From: Apiospora phragmitis
Lineage: Eukaryota; Ascomycota; Sordariomycetes; Amphisphaeriales; Apiosporaceae
Direction: 5' to 3'
Length of the DNA stretch: 64,000 nucleotides
NCBI GenBank assembly: GCA_038363925.1
Contig: JAQQWL010000006.1
Coordinates: 786,501 to 850,500, forward strand
Shown: positions 47,201 to 58,293 of the stretch, piece after piece
How the letters are laid out: every line of letters begins with the position of its first letter
Position numbering within the stretch: the first letter of the stretch is position 1
The notes under the pieces: model-generated
What the model was told of the DNA's origin: nothing
Databases searched by the model: none
What the model saw: only the letters and a program-made list of their open reading frames with translations
Made by a program: the position numbers and the translations under genes

Positions 47201-47822
47201 GTTAGGTGGTAGGCAATCTTACTAGCGTTGGCTCGTTGATTGCGCTTCAGGCACTCGTCTTTCTGCTAGGCGGCTAGACTTGCTAGACTTGCTAGGGGCC
47301 GCCCTATCGTAGCAATCTTCTTCTGCCCTCGGTGTCTCGGTTCACGACTCGCCTGCATGGAGGATCATCCCATAATTGCTGATTTTTCTCTTTTCTGTTC
47401 GTATATACTCGTGCCGTTGTGCCGCAAGACTTCCGGCGATCAATTCGGCCCTATAAACCACCTTGGATTGCATGCTTCGTTTGCATTGTGGTGAGAAGCG
47501 CTAATACTCTGTCTCTACTATCAACCAACAGTGCTTGCTGGATTTCCGTTTGTAAACAGCCACCCCTGTTTGTCCACCGAACATCATAACGCCGAGGTCC
47601 GTTTCCTCCACTGTCATCTCACCACATTCCTGGCTGGGACCCGTGGGAAAATTTCAACCGGGGAAAGGGCTGTTGCAATGAGCTCGAAAATCGTGAATTG
47701 ACGGTTTCTGGTGTGCTTTAACTCTTCGTGACCCGAATCCCCCTACCATTGCGTCCAGCACCGACTACGGCGATAACTGCAGCAAGCTAGGCGAGCTTGC
47801 TCTCACAGCTCACAGCAACGGC
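44241..47822. other. Long intergenic region without supportable gene
   Basis: I see no recognisable protein, RNA gene or clear repeat. The longest open frame (46377-46826 plus, 149 codons) has no domain-like pattern and lies beside overlapping frames of equal quality. A purine-rich tract (GAAGAAGAAGGAGAAGAAAG) sits at about 47000-47030. The last 500 bp should hold the promoter and leader of the deubiquitinase. Confidence 0.45.
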
Positions 47823-49847
47823 ATGATGCCGGAAAAGCCACTTACGGTAGCCACCTATGCGGCGGGTGCCTCTCTGGCCGCCATCACTCTGGTCTACGTC
47901 TTTGCTCCCACCTACCTGATCGACAACGAGCCCAATATCACAAAGAAGAAAGGCGTTGTTGGCTTGACCAATCCGGCGAACGACTGCTTCATCAACTCAG
48001 TGCTCCAGGCCCTGGCTGGCCTAACCGACCTCCGTGTCTACCTCATTCGCGAAACGCACAGGCGGAATATCGACGAGCCCTGGGTGTACCGACAGATCGT
48101 AAAAGACCCTACGCAGACGCCGACACCCGATTGGAAGACGGAGGGATTACAAACCGGCATAGTGACCAAGGGGCTGAAGGAGATCCTCGATGCGCTGAAT
48201 GAACGACCGATCTACAAAAAGACCATCTCCGCTACGGGCTTCGTCAAGGTATTAGAGGTCGCATTCAAGCAACGCATTAGTAGGCAGCAGCAAGATGCCC
48301 AAGAATTCCTGCAGGTCGTAGCCGAGAGGCTATGCGACGAATACCACGCCGGAAGGGTAGCAAGGCGCAATGCGCGGGAGACCGGGGGACTCGAGCGCTT
48401 GGTCACCAACAGCTCGGCGCCTGTAGATGGCTCGGCTGTAGAAGAGCGGCTGGCGGGGCTTGCAGTCAACGGCGACGGCGAGGAGCATAGCGAACACTCA
48501 GAACAACCGTCAGAATCCACGAATCCCCAGACACGCACTGGGACTGCAGCCGAGGACACTGCCGTGGACGATGATGAAGAGGGATTCCCCCTGGAGGGAA
48601 AGTTCGAGAGTCAGATTGAATGCCAGACATGTCGTTTCAAACCGAGACCAACGGCAAGCACCTTTTGCTCGCTGACCCTCAGTGTACCACAAACAAGCTC
48701 CACGACGCTTAACGCGTGCCTGGATGGAATGTTCAAAACGGAATACGTGGAGGATTTCAAGTGTGAAAAGTGCCGCCTGGTCCATGCCAAGGAGGTGTTG
48801 GAAGCAGAGTTGGCCAAGTCCACCTCGGAGAGCTTCAAGACAGAGACGCGGGCTGCGCTCGAGAGGTTACAGCACGCGATCGACACAGACCCCGAAACAC
48901 CACCGGCAGACGTTGTACTACCAGACACGCGGTACGCCCCGAAACGCAAGATTGCGAGACATACTCGCCTCACCAGCTTCCCCAAGATCATGGCCATTCA
49001 TCTATCGCGGTCAATCTATGATGCGAGCATGTCTACCAAGAACTCTGCCAAGGTCGCCTTTCCCGAACAGCTGAGCATGGGCGGAATCCTCAACCAGAGG
49101 AAATACAAACTCCTTGGTATAGTCTCCCACAAAGGCAGTCATCACAGTGGCCACTACGAGTCATTCCGGAGACAGAATGTCGCCTTGCCCTTTTCAACAC
49201 CTCATGCTTTCCAACCCTCGCACGCTTTCACCAAATCGGCCCAGCCGAGTCCGATCACAACGCCGCAGGTAGCAACACCGCAGATCCGTGCTCTTCAGAA
49301 ATCCGAGACGGGAAGTCCTACCACATCAAGCCCTGATTTGCTGTCCCCCACATCAAGGGCAAGCTCTTCAAATCCATCTGTTGAAACGTTACCTCGCGAA
49401 GCGGCAGAGTCGGCCCCGCGCTCATCGCTTACCTCTAGCAATCGCAAGAGTGCGCACCACAACTCTACGTCGGGAAGACATCGACGAGACTCCGATGCTA
49501 TCAGCATTAAGTCGGTCGCCGCATCGGCCAAGTCGACGCTCTCCAAGATCTCGCAGTCGGCGCGCAACAGCCGCACCGGGAGCCCCGCTGGAAAGCGCGC
49601 GACAAATGAGTCGGCTGCTGGTGCGCCGTCGGCGGGCGGGATGCCCGTGGCGCCGACTGCAACCCAGCAGAGTAGTGTGGCGAAATCCGTGCTACCGAAA
49701 TGTCGCAAACAAGCCGAGCGCTGGTGGCGCATCAGCGACGAGAAGATCAAGGAAGCCAAGACGAGCGATGTGCTAGGGATGCAGAGAGAAGTCTACCTCT
49801 TATTCTACGAGCTCGAGCGCGAGAGCCCGGTAACTACGGAGTCCTAG
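47823..49847 (+). CDS. Ubiquitin carboxyl-terminal hydrolase, Ubp16-like, membrane-anchored
   Basis: A single exon of 674 aa. An N-terminal membrane segment (about residues 10-29, TYAAGASLAAITLVYVFAP) is followed directly by the Cys box GLTNPANDCFINSVLQAL with catalytic Cys55. A QQDAQEFLQ block and a CxxC...CxxC pair (CQTCRF, CEKCRL) suggest a zinc ribbon. The His box LLGIVSHKGSHHSGHYESF supplies the catalytic His. A Ser/Pro-rich insert of about 170 residues separates it from WWRISDEKIKEA and the terminal EVYLLFYELE. Peptidase C19 enzymes remove ubiquitin from proteins; yeast Ubp16 has the same N-terminal anchor and sits on the mitochondrial outer membrane, which is the likely location here. 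The start could be either Met1 (47823) or Met2 (47826). Confidence 0.9.
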   Translation: MMPEKPLTVATYAAGASLAAITLVYVFAPTYLIDNEPNITKKKGVVGLTNPANDCFINSVLQALAGLTDLRVYLIRETHRRNIDEPWVYRQIVKDPTQTPTPDWKTEGLQTGIVTKGLKEILDALNERPIYKKTISATGFVKVLEVAFKQRISRQQQDAQEFLQVVAERLCDEYHAGRVARRNARETGGLERLVTNSSAPVDGSAVEERLAGLAVNGDGEEHSEHSEQPSESTNPQTRTGTAAEDTAVDDDEEGFPLEGKFESQIECQTCRFKPRPTASTFCSLTLSVPQTSSTTLNACLDGMFKTEYVEDFKCEKCRLVHAKEVLEAELAKSTSESFKTETRAALERLQHAIDTDPETPPADVVLPDTRYAPKRKIARHTRLTSFPKIMAIHLSRSIYDASMSTKNSAKVAFPEQLSMGGILNQRKYKLLGIVSHKGSHHSGHYESFRRQNVALPFSTPHAFQPSHAFTKSAQPSPITTPQVATPQIRALQKSETGSPTTSSPDLLSPTSRASSSNPSVETLPREAAESAPRSSLTSSNRKSAHHNSTSGRHRRDSDAISIKSVAASAKSTLSKISQSARNSRTGSPAGKRATNESAAGAPSAGGMPVAPTATQQSSVAKSVLPKCRKQAERWWRISDEKIKEAKTSDVLGMQREVYLLFYELERESPVTTES

Positions 49848-52767
49848 GATGACTCTGGAGTGCACCAAATCATGAACCGTCTTCGGAACCATCTAGACGG
49901 GAAGGTCAACGACGTTAACATGTTACCCTTCCCGCAACGGGTGGGGAATAAGGCTAGGAGACGGATGGTGGAATATCCGACAGGGTTTCTCAGATGCGTG
50001 GCATTGGACCAAATGGCTGGCGCGCCGCTTCTGGGACGAGGATATCATGTGCTACCCTCCCTATATGCCGGGTGCCCTCTTCGCTACCGACATTGAAGCC
50101 GGCTTACGGGAAGCTAAAGGCTCACGAGAGGATGATGAAGGCAGCACTAGGAGGCGGCAGCCGAGCGGCAGTAGCTGTGGACTTTTTGAATCGGCGTCTT
50201 GAAGAGGCCCCTTTTCAATTGCGAGGAGGGCGCATAGTGCCGATCAAGGTCTTACTCAGCGGCTACTTGTAAAGTACTACATACTTTGGGGGGAAGGAGG
50301 TACACATCACCATGGCACACATTTGGCGTTCGCGAGAGATCAGCATTTCCTGTCAGGGGGTTAGGGAAACATACTTTCGAAAGCGTTGTTAGGATACTGT
50401 GCATCATCATTTACCATCTGAGCGGCTGGCGTTTTAGATGAGAGCTTCATCACGTACATACAAACCCGGCTCTGGGGAAACCGGAGGCCGTAGACAGAAG
50501 CCAATTGTCCATATTGCCTACACGAACACAACATTGCCTTACCATACCAGATCGTGACGACTCTCTCGGTTGCCGTGCCATATTGCCATAAAAACGCCAC
50601 GTTGCCTTAGCATATCCGATCGTGACGATTCTCTCTCGGCTGCCGAGAAACCCCACGAAAACCAAAATAGCCGTAGTTGATTGCTTTCGGGACACATCGC
50701 GATTTTACCCCACCAGCCGGAGTATTGTCCGAGGTTATGTCGGGACACCGTCTATGCTGATGAGGTTCTAGTTGGAGACATTACGTCTAGCATGCGGGTT
50801 TGACGGCTATTATCATCGGGTACGCAGAAAAGCACACTTTCTTTTACGAAAAGTGTGAGTTGGGAAGGCAAATCGCAGCAATTGGGTTGCTTAGAGGTTG
50901 CTATAGCAGCTATAACTGACCCATCAGTGACGCTATCGCCAGGTCGGACTGGAGCAATTGCAACCAACTAGGCTGGGACCAGCCCACTGTATTACGAAAG
51001 AGTGCAGCTGGCTATCTGCACAGTACATGCAGTGTGTGGCTGATAAGGCTGTTAGCTGAAGATGGACACTGGGAGGCTGGATCTGGATCGACGATGGGCT
51101 CAAGTACTTGTAATAGCCAGTTGATCATGTCATGGTGGTGCGTTGGACAGGCTGCGTAGGCTCAGGGCATTGCCGAACAACAGCAGTGAGAAATCTCGGC
51201 GGGTCCACGGGGATGGTTGGCAGGGGATCTGTACTGTACATACTCCGTAGTATGTAGCTCTGTAGCTCTGCGTCCTCCAGTCTAGCAGTGTTTCGAAAAA
51301 GAAGGGCCGCTATGACGACTGACGGACCCCACGTCTCGCAGATGGGATTTCCTCTTTTACCCCTCCAAGCCGCCCAAAAACAACCCAGAACCGTACGAGA
51401 GCTGTGAGAATAGGTCCTTTTACCTGGCCAGAATAATACCGACTGGCCTGCAATTCGGTATTTTGTAAAATTTCTCTCGGGCATGAGGGCATCTTCGGGG
51501 GGTCTTAATCTTCCCGTGTAACCATTGAGAGAAGAAATTGCCTCACCGGTTCACCGTAATCGGCTGACTCGAGTCCCTTGAACGCATGTAAGTCGCGCAT
51601 TCTCAGAGGTGTTGGCACTTGCTTCGCTGGTATGCTTTTCTGGCAATTTTGCATTGACGTATTACGTACCCCGCCATCCTGTCACTCAACGACAAACATA
51701 GAAATGATCCGGGCAAGACAAGTCCGGGCCTTCTTCCAGTTTGGTGGGACACAACAACACATGAAGCACGTTGTTCAATGCTCTCTCTCTCTCTCTGAGG
51801 TCAACTCTCAAGACTTGTGCAGGACAGACACGCACACACTGTGAGCAGCCCAATCACGAAGGTAGCATAGTTGCCAAGTAAGCCACCTCACGAGGCTTGA
51901 CGATTCGCTGGGAGGCCCGACTCGACTTTTTCTTCTTACTGTACCATGCACACGCAAGGTTTAGCAGGAGGGGTCCTGGGCCCTGGCCAGGGACAAATGG
52001 GACAAATGGAAACTTCAAGATAGCTCTGATGTAACCTGCACAAACAACTGTACCTCCCGGGACCTGTTACCAGCCAGCCAATGCTGCATGTACCGCGACT
52101 TGCCAGTATCAAAATAGTCGCGCAAGAGTGGCTCCCACCTAGGACCCCTCCATCGATGCCGGCACGATTACATACCCCCCTGCGAGAATAAACCGGTCTT
52201 CGGTCTACTGTACCAATGGTATTAACATCATTATGATTAATACATACATCTTTGGAGTACCCAGAGAGAAGGTGCCGAATACCCTGTCAATCAGGTCCAG
52301 GTGTATGTCATCAACGTAGAAGCAGGGCGTCTAGAAGCTTCAACGCATGTAGGTTGCTCCTGAACTCTCGATTGATCGGTCTAAACTGGCGACTCTGTAC
52401 CAAGCAATTGACGACAAGGAGGGCCGAATATGGTGGGGTGGTCAGAGTTGGCTGTGAGGTACAGAGGAGCTGAGGTGGGAAAAGCACCTATCGATATGAC
52501 GATGAGCCCCTCCTTTCCTGTTTAGCTTCCATTCGAGTCTCTGCTTGGTTTGGTCGGCCTCGTCTCATTGACAACTCTGCTGTACCTGCTGTATCTGCCT
52601 CATCCATTGGCTCCGACGTAAACCCCTCCTTTCCAAAAACCTAAAATCATAAAGTCCAACTTCTACCTCCGTCACTTTTCTCTGGACTTCTTCTCTTCCT
52701 ATTTTGCTATTACTTCCCACTCCATCCTCACCTTCACTACTACTACCAACATCACAACAACATCAAA
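49848..52767. other. Intergenic region, with a short direct duplication near 50.5-50.65 kb
   Basis: No gene is supported. Two copies of a block of about 50 bp, with ACRTTGCCTTA, ATCGTGACGA and CTCTCTCGG, lie at about 50528-50575 and 50597-50646, spaced about 70 bp. A CT run (CTCTCTCTCTCTCTCT) is at about 51781-51797. From about 52600 the plus strand becomes C/T-rich and then reads CACTACTACTACCAACATCA before the aldolase ATG. That is the pyrimidine-rich leader common in strongly expressed fungal genes. Confidence 0.5.
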
Positions 52768-53912
52768 ATGGGTGCCCAAGCTGTTCTCTCCCGCAAGACC
52801 GGTGTCATCTACGGTGATGACGTCCTTGCTCTGTTTAAGCATGCCCGTGAGCAGAAGTACGCGATCCCGGCGATCAATTGCACCTCTTCGTCGACCGTTG
52901 TAGCTTCCCTCGAGGCTGCCCGCGATGCCAAGTCCCCCATCGTTCTGCAGATCTCCAACGGTGGCGCCGCTTACTTCGCCGGTAAGGGTGTCGACAACAA
53001 AGACCAGAACGCCTCCATCCAGGGCTCCATTGCCGCTGCCCACTACATCCGAGCCATTGCTCCCGCCTACGGCATTCCCGTACGTATAATTAGGTCGATC
53101 TGAGATGGAGACGTAGCTAACCAATATGGCATACAGGTCGTACTACACACCGACCACTGCGCCAAGAAGCTGCTGCCCTGGTTGGACGGCATGCTCGAGG
53201 CCGACGAGAAGTTCTTCAAGGAGACCGGCGAGCCTTTGTTCTCTTCCCACATGATCGATCTGTCCGAGGAGCCCGTCGACTGGAACGTCGAGACCACCGC
53301 CAAGTACCTCAAGCGTGCCGCTCCCATGAAGCAGTGGCTCGAGATGGAGATCGGTATCACCGGTGGTGAGGAGGATGGTGTCAACAACGAGGATGTCGAC
53401 AACAACTCCCTCTACACCCAGCCCGAGGACATCTGGAACATCTACAAGACCCTCGAGCCTGTCTCCCCTACTTCTCGATTGCCGCTGGTTTCGGCAACGT
53501 CCACGGTGTCTACAAGCCTGGCAACGTCAAGCTGCAACCCGAGCTCCTGGGCAAGCACCAGGCTTACGTCAAGGAGAAGCTTGCCGCCAAGGCCGACTCT
53601 GACAAGCCCGTCTTCTTCGTATTTCATGGAGGCTCCGGTTCCGAGAAGTCCGACTACCTCACCGCCATCAGCCACGGTGTCGTCAAGGTCAACATGGACA
53701 CTGACATGCAGTACGCTTACCTCGCTGGTATCCGCGACTACGTGCTCAACAAGAAGGACTACGTGATGACCATGGTCGGCAACCCCGAGGGTGCTGACAA
53801 GCCCAACAAGAAGTACTTCGACCCCCGTGTCTGGGTCCGTGAGGGTGAGAAGACCATGTCCAAGCGTGTCACCGAGGCTCTCAAGGACTTCAACACCGCC
53901 AACCAGATTTAA
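52768..53912 (+). CDS. fba1: Fructose-bisphosphate aldolase, class II (one-base frameshift in the sequence)
   Basis: Exons 52768-53079 and 53137-53912 are joined across a 57-nt intron (GTACGT...ATACAG). The protein would be about 362 aa, normal for fungal class IIa aldolases. It shows AIPAINCTSSST, the zinc site VVLHTDHCAKK (His108, Asp110, His111), EMEIGITGGEEDGV, GFGNVHGVYKPGN, FVFHGGSGS and VNMDTDMQYAY. The enzyme reversibly cleaves fructose 1,6-bisphosphate in glycolysis and gluconeogenesis in the cytosol. The frame breaks at the C run 53465-53468: four C are present where the usual VSPYFSIAAGFGNV reading needs five. Downstream the family sequence continues to the stop without other damage. 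An essential, otherwise intact gene argues for a sequence error. It is convergent with the LPMO gene. Confidence 0.93.
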
Positions 53913-54241
53913 ATGGTGGCTTTCATGCTTAATGTATGGAAAAAAGGGTTCTGGTTTTAGGCGTTGAAGTAGATACCTAGATTGGAGGTGACAATACCAC
54001 CAAGATTACGCACCACACAACAAACTTGCTTGATGATGTAAACCATCATGATGTGATAAGTTGATTAGTACACAATGTATGTATGTACACTAAGCCCCCT
54101 TATCCCTTATGTAACCTTGTCTATCCTACAACGTCTTCCAGCTGTTCAGGTCTTTCGCCTGACTTATAGGATCTTATTGAAGTTGTCTTCATTGGGCCAC
54201 ATCTTGTCGGGCTTGGGCATGGGGGCAAAGGTTGGGTGGGC

Positions 54242-55067
54242 CTAGCTATCCAGCTGGATCGCCGGGTCGTTCTTCGTGTAGCCACCAGGAAGCTTGATGG
54301 TAGCGCTCGGAGGAGCTCCATTATATTGACTGTCTACTTCGACGTGGGCGCACTGAAAGGCACGAGAACGGAAGGGGTCAGTCAGTCAGGTAGGTTCCTG
54401 CATGGGTGGAGTACTCAAGAGATTTGGTTGGTTGGTTGGTTTTGACATTACATACCTGCATGAAGAACTCCTTGGCCTTGTAGGGCTGGTGCACGGCCAT
54501 CTGCTCGATGCGCATCAGGTACTGGCCCTTGGCGATCTCGGCGGGTAGCCGGAAGGTGAACTGGCTCCGGTCGCGCGTGAGCCAGCCCTGGTCCGTGCCG
54601 TCCCAGGGGTCCTTGGTGCCGAGCTGGTACACCTTGAACCAGTCGCCGGAGCCGTCGTAGTCGCGGACGTCGCCGGGGGCCTGGGACATGAGGATCTAAG
54701 GAGGGGAAAGCCATGAGAGTCAGTCATGGGGCAGAGAGAGAGAGATCGGGGGAGGGCTTACGGTGACGGGGCCCGGGTGGTAGATCTTGGTCGCGAGGTT
54801 CGTCTGGAAGCCGACGATGTCCCGGCCGGCCACGACCTTGGCCGTCTGAGGCGCCGAGGCGTGGTTCTCGGAGCCCTTATTGCAGCGCAGGTCGTTGCTC
54901 GTGAGGATGGCGCCGTCGGACCACGACGGCTGGAAGCCGTTGTCGTGCTCGCGCACGTACTCGTACTCCTTGGTGACAGTGTCGTTGATGATGAAGTGCG
55001 GGAAGAGGTAGTGCGCGGCCGACAGGGTCGGGAGGGCGAGCAGCAGGTTGAGGGTCGTCTTCTTCAT
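54242..55067 (-). CDS. AA9-like lytic polysaccharide monooxygenase
   Basis: Three minus-strand exons, 55067-54762, 54695-54456 and 54352-54242, joined across introns of 66 nt (54696-54761) and 103 nt (54353-54455), give 218 aa. The signal peptide MKKTTLNLLLALPTLSAA is followed by HYLFPHF, so the mature protein starts with the copper-binding His (His19). TSNDLRCN and YHPGPVTILMSQAPGD (second copper His at residue 97) are AA9 hallmarks. The C-terminal motif reads RIEQMAVH and KEFFMQCAHVEV, where canonical enzymes have RHE and QFY. Thus the second-sphere His is Ile165, Gln is Glu178 and the axial Tyr is Phe180. AA9 enzymes cut cellulose or hemicellulose oxidatively outside the cell; activity here is uncertain. 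The stop at 54244-54242 is followed by 25 more in-frame codons up to 54164, so the end could be premature. Confidence 0.85.
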
Positions 55068-55623
55068 CGTGGCGGTGTTGATGATGATGAAGATGAGGAT
55101 GGGAATGGTGTTGCTTGCGGGTATCTTAAGGGGTTTATAACGAAAGGGAGCGATGTTCGACTGGTCTGGCGATCTGAGTAGCTCGTCGCAGCAGCTTTGT
55201 GAAACGAATGAGTGGCTTGCTGACCTTGGCTGAGGCTGAGGATGGGAAGATATAGAGTTCGTCGTCCAGCGCGTGGTCGGTCTTATATATAGCTATGTCG
55301 TCGGTCCCGGCGGTGCGGCCGATGGGCCATGCCGGTCAAAGTCAAGGCCGCGATTTCCGGGATATAGATGCGCTCTCGATATTAAAGGGGGGGACCGACT
55401 CACGACTTCGAGGCGTTGCGCCGGCCGGCCACCCCAGACCATCTACCGGTTCGTCCCTACTCAATTTTGCGATGACAGGATGACACCGCTTAGCATACTC
55501 GCTATCGCCCATCGGTGTCATGGATTGATCCATGACTTTCGCACTTTAGTTGGGAGAGGTTTCATCTATTCCTGGGTCAGATCACTAGGAGTCTTTATCT
55601 ACGGGCAAATCAGGGAGAATCAG
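55068..55623. promoter_or_regulatory. Upstream region of the LPMO gene
   Basis: This is the minus-strand promoter and leader of the LPMO. A TATATATA stretch is present at about 55283-55290. The leader next to the ATG is rich in CAT/CATC repeats on the minus strand (ATGATGATGATGAAGATGA on the plus strand near 55079-55095). I do not assign specific regulator sites. It ends at the MITE-like element. Confidence 0.35.
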
Positions 55624-56180
55624 ACAACCTGAGGGTTGCCCCACCATCCCCCCTCCCCCGCCATGTCACCTGAGTGTGGAACAGAGCCCACTAATTTCTT
55701 GACCTCACCCGAGGGTACGTATGGGGCTTGCATAAGCATAATTAATGAAAATAAAACGTTTTCGTAAAAATAAAATATTAAAAGAAATTAAAAAATATAA
55801 TAAAACTTATATAGATTTAATTCTAATTTAATTCTGATTTAATTTTTATTTAATATATATATATTTTTTAATTTAAAAAAGTTATTGCTCCCGATCGGAT
55901 TCGAACCTACACCGAGCTACCGTCGGCGCTATAATTATCGGGCATATACGCTACCTTTATTCGTAACGGTTACAAGGCACATACGCTGTAATTACAGGGC
56001 ACATACGGCTGCCTCTATTCGCGACGGCTGCGACGGGCAGGGGCTCCGAATAAAATGTACATAAAAAACCTCCGTAACCCTCAGATGAGGTTTTGTAACC
56101 CTCAGGTGAGGTGAAAAAATTAGCACGCCCCATACCAATACATGACTGACAAGGGGGGGAACTGGCAACCCTCAGGTTGT
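55624..56180. mobile_element. Palindromic MITE-like element with 17-bp perfect inverted ends and an AT-rich core
   Basis: The left end ACAACCTGAGGGTTGCC (55624-55640) is exactly complementary to the right end (56164-56180). Inside, further copies of the CCTGAGGGTT / AACCCTCAGG motif occur on both sides (about 55669, 55707, 56083, 56098). GTATGGGGCTTGC on the left matches GCACGCCCCATAC on the right. The core (55740-55870) is very AT-rich with an island-like composition. It has no coding capacity, which suggests a non-autonomous DNA element of about 557 bp. A target duplication is not obvious. It lies between the LPMO gene and the histidine-phosphatase gene. Confidence 0.65.
55886..55945 (-). 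other. tRNA-like fragment with B box inside the MITE-like element
   Basis: On the minus strand it contains GTAGGTTCGAATCCGATCGG, a good Pol III B box. CCCGAT/ATCGGG arms lie about 45 nt apart. The rest does not fold as a normal tRNA and no matching acceptor stem is found for the CGGGAGC end. It is likely a tRNA-derived piece within the repeat and not a tRNA gene. Confidence 0.35.
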
Positions 56181-57104
56181 ATGTAGTCTCGCAAATCAGG
56201 TGCTCAATCCCATTTCAGACCCATGCAAGCAAGTAAACAAACTTCAAGAAACATCCCAAATATAGAAAACAAGACTGTCGATTCCCTCGATTTCCTCGAA
56301 GCAGAAGAAAGACTGCATCTTAGCTGTTGTTTATGAAGCAGTCAAGTGTCTGCCCGCCTGATTTACAACTATCTTGAGCAGACCCCTCCACCTGGTTTCT
56401 CTCACCACGTGCTGCATGCTCCATCGTTCAATTACTTGCCCGCTCGCCACAAGTCATGCCATCGCTTCCCAAGCCCAGGATTATCCTCAACTCTTTTAAT
56501 AACTAGTATTCGATTCACCCGACTTTTCATCGCGACCTCTTTTATCGTCTACTTAGCTCTTTTTGAATGTGCTATGCGTTTCCTCTGTCCACAATTTTGA
56601 GCCAGGTGACATCCGAACTTACCTTATGGCAATGCGTGAGCCTCGACTTGATCTTATTATACGGGCGACATGGCTTCCGCCAAGAAGTACTTGGGCTTCG
56701 GGACGGAAACTCATGGCGAGGGTGTGTAGAACAGCCTCCTTAGGAAAAGGGAGGCCACGAACAAATGTGCTCTCGCAGAACGCGTTTTAGACGGTTTTCC
56801 GGGCTAGATGCCTTAAAAGTAATAATATCCAAGTTTGAACAAAGAGACAGGTAGTGCGGGTTGCCGAAATCCCGACTGGCTTTGTCTGTTATCTCAACAA
56901 TAGCATTGTGTAGGCAAGGCATCACACAACATTCCCATTCAAGGTGATGATACAATACGCTTGTTATGTCGCACTTGGGGGTATATCAGGGCCAGATGTA
57001 GGATAGTTTGACATGAGAAGAACACCAGCGAACCAAGCACCCGCACCTCCATACACAAAGAGAAGAACCAATTACCAGAACCGAAAACATCTTCGACAGA
57101 CAAG
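56181..57104. other. Intergenic region
   Basis: No gene is supported; the frame at 56346-56600 has no family pattern. The last 60 bp before 57105 are rich in A and C (AGAAGAACCAATTACCAGAACC), consistent with the leader of the next gene. Confidence 0.45.
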
Positions 57105-58293
57105 ATGCCTGCCACTATTTGGTTAATCAGACACGCCCAAGGGATCCATAATGTCACCCAGAACTGGGACCTCGTTGACCCGGAACTGACCCAACTGGGC
57201 GAGGACCAGGCCCGAGACTTCTACAACAAGAATGCCCAGAAGATGAACGGCAAGATTGCGGCGATTTTCGCCTCGCCATCTCTCCGCACCATCCAGACGG
57301 CCATACTATGCTTCTCCGGCCCGATTCACGAAGGCAAGCGTATATCCCTAGACCCGTACCTGATGGAGGTGACGCCGGACGGGGGAGGGAAACACCATCA
57401 ACATCCCCCGCACGCAGCTCGAGCTGCTGAAATTCTTCGGCGACAATATCTCCATCGCCAACATCTCCACGCCCGAGTACCAGTCCCGCGCGCCCGAGAG
57501 CCGGTTCCGCGACGACCAGGACGCGGTGCGAGCCCGCGCTCACCGCGCGCGCGAGTCGCTCTACCGTCTGGCGGACTCGCTGCGGTACGATGAGATCATT
57601 GCCGTGGTTTCCCACTTTCACATGCTTCGCGCTCTGGTCGGCGGGGAGAGCGGCGAGGATGCGGTAAATTGGAAAAACTGCCAAATGCTGCAGTACAGGT
57701 TTGTGCAGGACGAGTTCGCCCCTGTCAAGCAATATCAACTCCAATTCAGCCCGTCGTACCTCAAGAACCAGCGCGCCGCCAGCATCAGCGATGCGCCTCC
57801 TGAGAGCAGCCTCCTGTCGCCGCCGCCGACTCCTGACAGCGGCTACTCCGGCCTGCGGAGTATCCTGAAACGCGTCCACGGCGACGGCAACGCAAGCAGC
57901 CCAGGACCGCGAAAGTCGGTCAGCTGGAGCGACAACCTGGAGATCCAGCACGACTTCAGCAAGCTAACCCGCATGGAATTCGCGGTGGCACGCAAGGAGT
58001 TCATCATGGCCGACCTGTCGCCGCAGTTCCAATACAACATCGAGCGGCTCACCCCGGTGACGCTGCTGCGGGCGCGCCAGCTGGGCCGCTACTGCTCCAT
58101 CTACACGACCAACCACGGCTTCCCCGCCGTCATGCTCGAGCAGGCCGAGGTCCTCCAGCCCGACGCCTGGTCGCACGCGTCGCCCGACGAGCGGACGTGG
58201 CCCGACGAGTGGCACCCGAGCAACCCGGACATGCCAGGGTACCAGGCGGCGTTCCTGAACGGGTGGCGCCAGGTCTTCCCCGGTGCGTGGTAA
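57105..58293 (+). CDS. Histidine phosphatase (phosphoglycerate mutase-like) family protein, one-base frameshift
   Basis: The start MPATIWLIRHAQGIHN carries the RHA/RHG active-site box (Arg9, His10). LTQLGEDQARDF, FASPSLRTIQTA and VVSHFHML (second catalytic His) complete the fold, so the N-terminal half is a branch-2-like histidine phosphatase. After about residue 220 comes a Ser/Pro-rich linker (SSLLSPPPTPDSGYSG) and a C-terminal part with PRKSVSWSDNLEI and ending WRQVFPGAW, of unknown role. One frame is broken at the G run 57381-57385: with four G instead of five the text reads TPDGEGNTINIPRTQLELL and stays open to 58293 (395 aa). Such fungal proteins are usually cytosolic phosphatases of unknown substrate. 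The frameshift is more likely a sequence error than a real mutation. Confidence 0.82.
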
